Source: Staphylococcus coagulans
Lineage (GTDB): Bacteria > Bacillota > Bacilli > Staphylococcales > Staphylococcaceae
Direction of reading: 5' to 3'
NCBI RefSeq assembly: GCF_002901995.1
Contig: NZ_PPQN01000035.1
Location: 1-52,445, forward strand
DNA: 52,445 nucleotides
The position numbers were made by a program, and so were the translations under genes. The notes beneath the pieces are model-generated. The model saw only the letters and a list, made by a program, of their open reading frames with translations. It searched no databases and was not told the origin of the DNA. This document shows, piece by piece, positions 45,487-52,445 of this stretch (its first letter is position 1; each line of letters begins with the position of its first letter).

Positions 45487-46089
45487 TTATAACCATCCTT
45501 TATCATGCGCTTTTTTCCAAGCATCGAAGCGATTGTCAGCTTCAAGCTTATCGATAACCGTCGACGTATAATTACGGATTGTGCCATCTGATAGAAATAA
45601 AGTATTTGCAATCTCACGACTTGAAAGGCCTTTGCCAATTTCTTTGAGTACGAGTTGTTCTTTGGGCGTAAGGGGATTGCGTTCTGTAAAAATCGAAGTC
45701 ATTAAAGCTTCGCTATATTCTTTTTGACCCGACATCACACGATGAATCGTATCAACTAGCTCATCGATAGAACGCTCTTTTAACACATAAGCGTCAACAT
45801 CAAGGGCGACCGCTTTTTCAAAGTAGCCCGGCCGTTTGAACGTGGTCACGATAATCACTTTAATATCGACTTTATCTTCTCGGATTTGTTGTAAAACTTC
45901 CAAGCCTGTCAACTTTGGCATTTCAACATCTAAAATCAGAACATCTGCCTCCGTTTCTTGAGCCATTTTGAGGACACTTTGTCCATCTCCGACATCAGCA
46001 ACGACATGAATGTTGTTATGCATTTCGATGAGTTGAACCATGGCTTGTCTTAACATTGTTTGATCTTCTGCGATAATCACGTTAATCAT
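45487..46089 (-). CDS. NarL/DesR-type response regulator
   Basis: 200 residues. Receiver domain (1-118) with phospho-acceptor Asp in VLILDVEMPKL (about 54), acidic pair EDQ near the start and the conserved Lys in YVLKERS. LuxR-type DNA-binding domain (about 133-200): LTPKEQLVLKEIGKGLSSRE, IANTLFLSDGTIRNY. It is the regulator of the kinase encoded just upstream (four-base overlap) and probably controls the ABC transporter of the same operon through the dyad at 48868-48881. Confidence 0.88.
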   Translation of the reverse strand: MINVIIAEDQTMLRQAMVQLIEMHNNIHVVADVGDGQSVLKMAQETEADVLILDVEMPKLTGLEVLQQIREDKVDIKVIIVTTFKRPGYFEKAVALDVDAYVLKERSIDELVDTIHRVMSGQKEYSEALMTSIFTERNPLTPKEQLVLKEIGKGLSSREIANTLFLSDGTIRNYTSTVIDKLEADNRFDAWKKAHDKGWL

Positions 46090-47186
46090 ACTTGGATTCC
46101 TCCTCCATTTGGTACAAAAATGGTCAACTGCAAACCTGAATGATTTTCAATTTTTAGAGTTCCTCTTAATAAAGCGATGCGATCTTCAATACTTTGTAAA
46201 TGAACGTCTGCATCGTTAAGTCCTTTTCCATTGTCACAAATTGTCAAGATGATTCCTTCTGCATGATGCGATAGTGAAGCGGAAACTTCTGTTGCTTCTG
46301 CATGTTTGATGACGTTGTTAATGGCTTCTCGCAAAATCATGGACAACAAGGCTTGTTTCGTTGGCGATAAAGCATGAGAATATGCCGCATTCTCAAAATG
46401 AAATGTCAAATTTGCATTTTTTAAGAGTTGCTCTAGCGAAGCGACTTCTTCTTCAAATGACAACAACTTTAAATCGTTAATAATGGCTCTAATTTGAGTT
46501 AATGCCTCTTTTGAAATTTGATTGATTGCTTCCACTTCAGTTTTTGCTTTTTTAATATCATGGTCGATTAATTTAAGCGCGAGCTCTGATTTTAAGCTTA
46601 AACTCGCAAAGACATGACCTAATGTATCGTGCAAATCTTGGCCAATACGGTTACGCTCTTGATCAGCGATTAATACGTTGATATGCTCATTTTGTGCGTT
46701 AATCTCTGATTGGTACGCTTGCTCTGTCACACGTTTAAAATTTGAGAACATAATTAAATTCATGACAAAATAATAAATGATTAACATCACAATATAAAAT
46801 GGCTCCGAATAATAGAGAAACGTCACGATAAGACAGAGGAGCATGGTTGCTAAAAAGGTGAAATATTCTTTAGACCATAACTTGACGCGAAAAGTTAAAG
46901 GAAGCGCAAAAACACTATAAAATAAGAATAAGGACGACGTGGGATTAATTGCATAAACAAAATAAATAATCCCTAAATAATGTAGGACAAGTAAAAAATA
47001 AGACATCCATGGTTTTAAAGCGCGATGACCGATAATCAACGTCGTATAAACAATACTAAAGATGATGAAAACAACAATTAGGAACACGGTATTCCCTTGA
47101 TTACGATTTAAAAATAAGGCAAGAAATGGAAATAACAAATAGATTAAGCTGGATAAATGACCCGCGTCTAAATCTAGTTTTTTCAT
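46086..47186 (-). CDS. DesK-type sensor histidine kinase
   Basis: 366 residues. Five or six N-terminal helices (about 10-150) form the membrane sensor with almost no extracellular loop. A coiled-coil linker leads to the HisKA_3 dimerisation domain RIGQDLHDTLGHVFASLSLK (phospho-His about 188) and an HATPase domain with REAINNVIKHAEA (N box) and CDNGKGLND (G1 box). Such intramembrane sensors read membrane state or membrane-active antibiotics. Coupled by four-base overlaps to the permease and regulator genes. Confidence 0.88.
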   Translation of the reverse strand: MKKLDLDAGHLSSLIYLLFPFLALFLNRNQGNTVFLIVVFIIFSIVYTTLIIGHRALKPWMSYFLLVLHYLGIIYFVYAINPTSSLFLFYSVFALPLTFRVKLWSKEYFTFLATMLLCLIVTFLYYSEPFYIVMLIIYYFVMNLIMFSNFKRVTEQAYQSEINAQNEHINVLIADQERNRIGQDLHDTLGHVFASLSLKSELALKLIDHDIKKAKTEVEAINQISKEALTQIRAIINDLKLLSFEEEVASLEQLLKNANLTFHFENAAYSHALSPTKQALLSMILREAINNVIKHAEATEVSASLSHHAEGIILTICDNGKGLNDADVHLQSIEDRIALLRGTLKIENHSGLQLTIFVPNGGGIQV

Positions 47187-47920
47187 TGAGACACATCTCT
47201 TCTTTTTTGAATATATAAAGCGATACTTAAGAAAATCATACTATATAGAAGTAATATAATGAAAGCGCTAATCGCAAAAGAATCGTTTTGTCCTAAATCG
47301 GTTGCTAATTTTTTTAAATGATATGTAGGTGTTAGGTGAGCAATCGGTTTCATAAAAGATGGGAAGGTGTCAATCGGAAACCAGAGACCACCTAAGACAG
47401 CTAAACCTAAATATAGAATATTACCGATTCCACTCGCTTTCTGGGTATCGTTGATTTGTGCTAATAGCACGCCAAGTGATAGAAACAAACTTGCGCCAAT
47501 CCATAGAACGACGCCTGATAAAATCCATTGACTGAGGGATAAATGAACGCCTTTATAAAAGGCAGCAGTCCCGAATATAATAAAAATGGCTAAAACAAAC
47601 TGAAACATTGTTTTAATAATTTTTACGCTGAAATAGTCAAAGGGTTTGAGTGGCGTAGTCATGAGGTTTTTATACCAACCTTTTTTGCGTTCATCGATGA
47701 GTTCAAGCGGAAATGAGAATAAGCAGAAACTCGTTAAACTGAATGTCGTCATGCTATACATAGCATTTTTATTAATTTCAGCCATCTCAGCTTCAGGTGC
47801 TTGGATGATCGATGTAAATAATAAGTAAAATGCTAAAGGTATAAAAATCGATAGTATCAATCTTGTTTTAAAACGGAATAGTAAACGTAATTCTGATAAT
47901 AAATATGCAAAACGCATCAT
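47183..47920 (-). CDS. ABC-2 type transporter permease
   Basis: 245 residues, six helices in the ABC-2 layout: one helix at about 17-38, a long cytoplasmic loop with DERKKGWYKNLMTTPLKPFDY (coupling region), four central helices and a last helix at about 218-236. LGGLWFPIDTFP before helix 5 is typical of the YadH/LnrMN type. It forms the channel for the ATPase encoded upstream. Four-base overlaps on both sides. Confidence 0.85.
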   Translation of the reverse strand: MMRFAYLLSELRLLFRFKTRLILSIFIPLAFYLLFTSIIQAPEAEMAEINKNAMYSMTTFSLTSFCLFSFPLELIDERKKGWYKNLMTTPLKPFDYFSVKIIKTMFQFVLAIFIIFGTAAFYKGVHLSLSQWILSGVVLWIGASLFLSLGVLLAQINDTQKASGIGNILYLGLAVLGGLWFPIDTFPSFMKPIAHLTPTYHLKKLATDLGQNDSFAISAFIILLLYSMIFLSIALYIQKRRDVSQ

Positions 47921-48783
47921 TGATCCTCTCCTTGTTTGTCCTCATTGAAAATAATCTCAAGCAATGAATTTTTACGAATTTCGATATCATCAAGGTTCAC
48001 ATTTAAAGCAAGTAACTTTTCAAGAACTTGTTGGACATGATTTGTCTTAATATGTAGGCGTTGTTGCGTACGCGTGATTGTTTCGTATGGAAATTGCTGT
48101 TCAAGTGGTGTTTGGGGTACTGGAATATCAATCATCGAAAAATGTTGTTGCTGTTTAATATTTTCCGGGGAATCATTGAATACAATTTGGCCTTTGTTGA
48201 GTACAATCACTTGATCGGCCATTCTTTCTACCTCTTCGATATAGTGAGATGTGTAAAAGAGCGTCAGTCCTTCTGCTTTTAATTGCGAAATGACTTTCCA
48301 AAAATGTTGTCTCATTTGGACATCCATCGCACTTGTAGGCTCATCAAGAATAAGGCAGCGTGGTTTGCTTATCATAGTTAAAGCGAAATCTAGAATACGT
48401 TGTTGTCCACCTGATAGTTCAGTCGCAAATTTTTGTAACTCTGCATCGTTAAAACGCGTGATGTCTTGGAATTTTGCCAAAGAAAGCGACTGAGGATATA
48501 ATTTTGAAAACAATTGATAAAGCTCTATGACTTTCATACGTTCAGGGAAGGTTGTACGTTGAAAAAGCACGCCTAACCGTTCGGGATGTAATAATCGTGA
48601 AGGATCTTTAATGATGCCACTATCGGCGTGTCGATCACCAATCAATAAATCAATCAGTGTGGATTTACCTGAGCCATTCGGACCAATTAATGCAGTACAA
48701 ATGCCTTCTGTTATCGTAAAGGAAACATCGTTGACCGCTTTTTGTTGCTGATATTGTTTCGTGATATGTTCGATATGAATCAT
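47917..48783 (-). CDS. ABC transporter ATP-binding protein (drug/linearmycin-exporter type)
   Basis: 288 residues from ATG 48783 (MIHIEHITKQYQQQ); the frame continues four codons upstream, but the N-terminus then exceeds the family norm. Walker A LIGPNGSGKST, signature TELSGGQQRILDF, Walker B CLILDEPTSAMD and H-loop TSHYIEE are present, plus a 60-residue C-terminal extension typical of CcmA/DRA-type drug-export ATPases. With one permease and a DesKR-like pair it resembles the Bacillus LnrJK-LnrLMN lipid-antibiotic resistance module; the ligand is not known. Confidence 0.88.
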   Translation of the reverse strand: MIHIEHITKQYQQQKAVNDVSFTITEGICTALIGPNGSGKSTLIDLLIGDRHADSGIIKDPSRLLHPERLGVLFQRTTFPERMKVIELYQLFSKLYPQSLSLAKFQDITRFNDAELQKFATELSGGQQRILDFALTMISKPRCLILDEPTSAMDVQMRQHFWKVISQLKAEGLTLFYTSHYIEEVERMADQVIVLNKGQIVFNDSPENIKQQQHFSMIDIPVPQTPLEQQFPYETITRTQQRLHIKTNHVQQVLEKLLALNVNLDDIEIRKNSLLEIIFNEDKQGEDQ

Positions 48784-48852
48784 AACCCTGCACATCCTTT
48801 GAATAAGTTAATTTAATTGTAAAAAAGTAAGGGAGCTATTATTAGTGAGGAT

Positions 48853-48881
48853 TGTCATAATTGCACCATGACATTTGTCAT
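48853..48881. promoter_or_regulatory. Candidate response-regulator operator
   Basis: ATGACATTTGTCAT (48868-48881) is a perfect dyad of ATGACA and TGTCAT around TT, and a further TGTCAT occurs at 48853-48858. It lies 85-100 nt upstream of the ATPase start, where LuxR-type regulators of such operons usually bind. Confidence 0.55.
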
Positions 48882-48930
48882 CATTTATATTGGGAAGGAT
48901 AATGTGAAGATGTATATTTGTATAAAAGAA

Positions 48931-48958
48931 AACCCGAGGCATGGAAATACCTCGGGTT
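48931..48958. terminator. Orphan hairpin terminator in a divergent promoter region
   Basis: AACCCGAGG (48931-48939) pairs perfectly with CCTCGGGTT (48950-48958). On the minus strand it is followed by TTCTTTT, a usable T tract; on the plus strand T-rich sequence comes 10 nt later. No gene in the window ends here. Confidence 0.6.
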
Positions 48959-49152
48959 GAGTTAGTTTATTCTTTTTTTGAATGTAAATACATTTATAGG
49001 TGGCTATAAAGGGAACAGGCAATTAAAAGTCTAATGTAGATATGAAATTTATTTGTAGCGAGCTGCTTAATTAGACAATAAAATTACATGTAAAATTCTG
49101 ATAATTATTGTTAAAATGACTATAAATATATAGATTCTTGGGGGATGCGCTA

Positions 49153-52100
49153 ATGGATAGATTAGTTAATAATACATTGTCTGCTTGGATACTAATAAAG
49201 ACGCTACAACCTGGCGAGTTAGAGGATATAAAGTCATATTTAAATAAAGATCTTTTTTTGTTAAATGAACAGCAAAAGGCAGTACATGATTTTGAGTCTT
49301 TTTATCCTATATGGGAAGACGAACGTTTTCAGCTTAACCAGTTAAGTAGCAGTAAAGGTGAAATACAATTTCAACTTTATAGACATTGCTTTAAGTTTGG
49401 AGAAATAGAACAATATATTCGAAGTATTTTTAATGATGAAGAGATTTATAATCCAGATAATAGGAACTGTTATGGATATACTTTCATGATTGATAATGAA
49501 GGATACGTTTTAATGGATACGCTCCATGTTCCAATGTTAATGAGTGCATTAAAGTTTCTTAAAAATGACAAAAATATCCTAATTGAAGAGACCTACCAAG
49601 ATCATTTTGAAAAATTTAAGCATAAGTGTGAAGAAATTATAGGGAATAATAAGTTAACTAAAGAAAAACTACATAAGCTTGATCAATTATATTCTAAATA
49701 TTTTGCTTTGTTTGAAACCAATTATCAAGGTTTTTTTAAGCAAGCGATAGGTATAAAATATGTCACTTCAAATGAACAGAGCAATGAACTTAATAGTTTT
49801 TATATTAGTGATATGGAATTTGCAAAAAAGGATCCTAATAAAACATTGAGCCAATACATTCATGGCGTTAATGATAAAGATAAGAAAGTCATTGATGAGA
49901 ATAAAGAATATATAGAGCATTATCTAAAACCAGAATTTTATCCTGATGGACGTTGGCCTTCTCTAGTAGAACACCGTTTATCATTGATGCAACAAGTTGC
50001 TGTAAATCAAATAACACATGATCAAATGAAAATAAGTTCTGTAAACGGTCCTCCAGGTACGGGTAAGACAACGTTATTGAAAGATATATTTGCGCATAAC
50101 ATAGTTGAAAGGGCCAAGACTTTTGCTAAACTTAATAAACCGAGTCAAGCTTTTAAATTCCAGAAGATTCACGAAACAGACCAATTCTCAACTGCTTTTC
50201 TAAACGATGTCCATACACACTATAAAATGGTAGTTGCATCAAGTAATAATGGTGCTGTTGAAAATATATCCAAAGATTTGCCTAAAATATCTGAAGTGGT
50301 TAGAAGTGATATTTCTTCAAACTTTCCAAAGTATGAAGAGGCTTATCAAAATGTTGCGAAAGAACTTGATATATTTAGTGAAATTGCTGAAAAGTTAATT
50401 GGTGAAAAAGCATGGGGGTTATTCTCAGGCGTTTTTGGCAGGAAAGCAAATATTGATAGTGTAATGACGCAAGTTCTTACTAGCTGTGAATCAAAAACGT
50501 TAAATAAAGTTTTAATTGATGCGTATAATTCTATAGATATTAATAAAGAGTGGAAAGATGCTAAACAATCATTTCAAAAAACTTTAAGTAAAGTTAAAGT
50601 GTTAAAAAAAGAAATTAACCAAGGTATAAAACACTTTGATGATTTTAGAAAAAGCGAAGAACAGTTTATAAAGTATCAACAAGAATTAGTAGAACTGAAT
50701 GATAAAAACAAAAATAATAATATTGATTCCTTAAAACAACGGAAAAAGAATTTAGAAAACCAAATAATAAACGTTGATATACAAATTAACGATTTAAAAG
50801 AATATATTCAATTGACAAAAAGTAAAAATTCATTCAAAGATAAGTTAAAACAATTTTTAGGAAGCAATTCTAGTGATGATAAAGACACAGAATATGAGCA
50901 AAGACATGCAGATTTACTGAGAAGAAAGATTCAATTTAATGAAGATAAAATAAGAATAGATACTGAGATAACTATGGCAGTGAATGAAATAAATGAAAGA
51001 GAAAGTCACATCAAGCGGATAGAACAAAATTTAATGCTGCTTCGCAAAAATCAACAGGGCTATTTAAATTTTATAAAAGATCATCCAGATGTCGTGGTGC
51101 CGGATAGTGAATTTTGGAGAAGTGGAAATGAAGCATATAATATGCGTCAAGAGAAAGTATTGTGGACTTCAGATGAATTACAATTTGAAAGAGGATTATT
51201 ATTTTTAAAGGCGATAGTATTGCACAAATTGATTTTAATAGGGAATGCTAAATCTATTCAATCAGGGTTATATGATTTTCAGCGACGTTTTGAATATTTA
51301 GATGCAGCACCTGAGAAAGTAGAAAATGCATGGAACGTAATTCACCTTGTTTTTCCCGTCATTAGCACTACTTTTGCAAGCTTTAGGTCAATGTATCAAA
51401 CAATGCCTAAAGATTTTATAGACTACTTATATATTGATGAAGCAGGGCAAGCTATTCCTCAAGCTGCAGTAGGAGCGATACAACGTGCGCAACACCTGGT
51501 GGCAGTTGGAGATCCCGTCCAAATTGAACCAGTGGTAACTATAGATCGTAATTTGATTGACTCTGTAAGGAAAGCATTTAATGTGCCTGAGCGATTGGTG
51601 AGCATTGAATCTTCAGTTCAAACACTAAGTGATGGAGCAAATATCTACGGTTATTGGAAAGGTGAAGAGGGTGAAAAGCAGTGGATTGGTGTACCTCTTT
51701 GGGTGCATAGAAGATGTCTAAATCCAATGTTTACTATTAGCAATAAAATTGCATACGAACAAAAGATGGTGTTACCAGAATATATTAAAAGTAACGAGTT
51801 AGAAGGAAAAGTTGGCAGGGTTTCATGGATAGATGTTAAAGGAAAAGCTAATCCAAAACAATTTGTGAAAGAACAAGGTATAGTCGTAGTAGAAGAACTG
51901 AAAAAAGACTGGGTTAAAGCTTTGAAAAGTGGCAAACAGGAGCCAAATGTGTTTATTATCACGCCGTTTTCTAGAGTCAAGAGTGAAATTATTGCTTTTG
52001 CCAAAAAAGAGTTGAAACCATTAGTTAACCAAAACATAAATGTTAGAAAGTGGTTACATGAATCTATAGGTACAGTTCATACATTCCAAGGGAAAGAAGC

Positions 52101-52290
52101 AGATAAAGTTTATTTTGTCACTGGTACGGATGATACGCAAAATACTGCTATTCAATGGTCATGTCAGAAGCCTAATCTAATTAATGTTGCTGTAACAAGA
52201 GCTAAAAAAGAATTTATTGTTGTTGGTGATAAGAAACGTATTAGTCAATGTAGATATTATCAAGCGATAGATAAAGAAATAAATATATGA
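49153..52290 (+). CDS. UPF1-like superfamily 1 helicase with central coiled coil
   Basis: 1045 residues. About 290 N-terminal residues without a recognised domain precede the helicase core: motif I NGPPGTGKTT (298-307), motif II DEAGQA (762-767), motif III GDPVQIEP (786-793), motif V HTFQGKEAD (976-984) and motif VI NVAVTRAKKE (1011-1020). DEAGQA is characteristic of the UPF1/DNA2 branch. Between motifs I and II lies a large Lys/Glu/Asn-rich coiled-coil insertion (about 475-650). No nuclease motif is visible. ATG 49153 follows GGGGG at about 8 nt. Codon use is more AT-rich than its neighbours, suggesting transfer. Stand-alone helicases of this kind occur in phage-defence regions; that role is inference. 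Confidence 0.85.
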   Translation: MDRLVNNTLSAWILIKTLQPGELEDIKSYLNKDLFLLNEQQKAVHDFESFYPIWEDERFQLNQLSSSKGEIQFQLYRHCFKFGEIEQYIRSIFNDEEIYNPDNRNCYGYTFMIDNEGYVLMDTLHVPMLMSALKFLKNDKNILIEETYQDHFEKFKHKCEEIIGNNKLTKEKLHKLDQLYSKYFALFETNYQGFFKQAIGIKYVTSNEQSNELNSFYISDMEFAKKDPNKTLSQYIHGVNDKDKKVIDENKEYIEHYLKPEFYPDGRWPSLVEHRLSLMQQVAVNQITHDQMKISSVNGPPGTGKTTLLKDIFAHNIVERAKTFAKLNKPSQAFKFQKIHETDQFSTAFLNDVHTHYKMVVASSNNGAVENISKDLPKISEVVRSDISSNFPKYEEAYQNVAKELDIFSEIAEKLIGEKAWGLFSGVFGRKANIDSVMTQVLTSCESKTLNKVLIDAYNSIDINKEWKDAKQSFQKTLSKVKVLKKEINQGIKHFDDFRKSEEQFIKYQQELVELNDKNKNNNIDSLKQRKKNLENQIINVDIQINDLKEYIQLTKSKNSFKDKLKQFLGSNSSDDKDTEYEQRHADLLRRKIQFNEDKIRIDTEITMAVNEINERESHIKRIEQNLMLLRKNQQGYLNFIKDHPDVVVPDSEFWRSGNEAYNMRQEKVLWTSDELQFERGLLFLKAIVLHKLILIGNAKSIQSGLYDFQRRFEYLDAAPEKVENAWNVIHLVFPVISTTFASFRSMYQTMPKDFIDYLYIDEAGQAIPQAAVGAIQRAQHLVAVGDPVQIEPVVTIDRNLIDSVRKAFNVPERLVSIESSVQTLSDGANIYGYWKGEEGEKQWIGVPLWVHRRCLNPMFTISNKIAYEQKMVLPEYIKSNELEGKVGRVSWIDVKGKANPKQFVKEQGIVVVEELKKDWVKALKSGKQEPNVFIITPFSRVKSEIIAFAKKELKPLVNQNINVRKWLHESIGTVHTFQGKEADKVYFVTGTDDTQNTAIQWSCQKPNLINVAVTRAKKEFIVVGDKKRISQCRYYQAIDKEINI

Positions 52291-52426
52291 TTTGTGTAAT
52301 AATTCCAAAAAAACAACTGGAGAACAAATAGTTGAAATGAAGTGAAAAAGTAATCGTTATTTATTTCTAGATGTTTATAAAAATCTATTGTATCTAAAAT
52401 AATAGTAATGATTAAAGGAGGAGTTT

Positions 52427-52445
52427 ATGGGCGTTCTTTCTCACA
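52427..52445 (+). CDS. Start of a gene cut by the window edge
   Basis: AAAGGAGGAG ending 4 nt before ATG 52427 is a strong ribosome site; only MGVLSH is visible. Nothing can be said of function. It is on the same strand as, and 136 nt behind, the SF1 helicase, so it may belong to the same unit. Confidence 0.6.

Overview
The window reads as chromosomal DNA of a Staphylococcus. The signs are low-GC sequence, strong AGGAGG-type ribosome binding sites, many TTG and GTG starts, CcpA (cre) and Fur boxes of the Firmicutes type, and a complete staphyloferrin B locus (sirCBA / sbnABCDEFGHI). The sbn locus next to non-aureus content (large-subunit catalase, gldA-dhaKLM) suggests a coagulase-variable animal species such as the intermedius/hyicus/schleiferi relatives; the species assignment is inference.

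Layout. 1-100: a structured RNA-like segment that may be the right end of an IS200/IS605-type element. 283-2034: FtsX-type permease plus ATPase. 2174-5551: 3-hydroxyacyl-CoA dehydrogenase, CPD photolyase and a Nudix hydrolase. 6185-8140: acyltransferase-3/SGNH membrane enzyme, followed by the C-terminal relic of a FusB/FusC-family fusidic acid resistance gene (8239-8451). 9061-12128: glycerol dehydrogenase and PEP-dependent dihydroxyacetone kinase (gldA-dhaKLM) under a cre site. 12357-15763: YbgA-type DUF1722 protein that appears to start at ATT, a decayed BceB-type permease, a secreted purple-acid-phosphatase-like enzyme and a lipoprotein. 16001-17992: large catalase.

18215-32606 is the iron-acquisition island. 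Divergent promoters between sirA and sbnA each carry a Fur box. sbnA-I makes, condenses and exports staphyloferrin B, and sirABC imports the ferric form. The nine sbn genes overlap or lie within about 15 nt of each other, and five of them start at TTG or GTG.

32859-39636: YidC lipoprotein insertase, ribose uptake (rbsU-rbsD, no rbsK in the window), and a cre-controlled argF-arcC-carrier cluster without arcA. 39760-45413: a sirtuin that has lost all four zinc cysteines, a DUF915 lipase-like hydrolase, a TetR regulator with two homologous four-helix membrane proteins behind a perfect 28-bp palindrome, a PrsW-type protease, and msrA sitting between two copies of a perfect 17-bp direct repeat. 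45487-48783: a translationally coupled ABC transporter and two-component system with a palindromic operator candidate. 49153-52290: a large UPF1-like SF1 helicase with a central coiled coil, followed by the first codons of another gene.

No tRNA, rRNA, CRISPR array or intact transposase was seen. The most distinctive observations are the FusB relic, the zinc-less sirtuin, the TetR/paired DUF3147 module, the 17-bp duplication around msrA, and the ATT-start YbgA gene.
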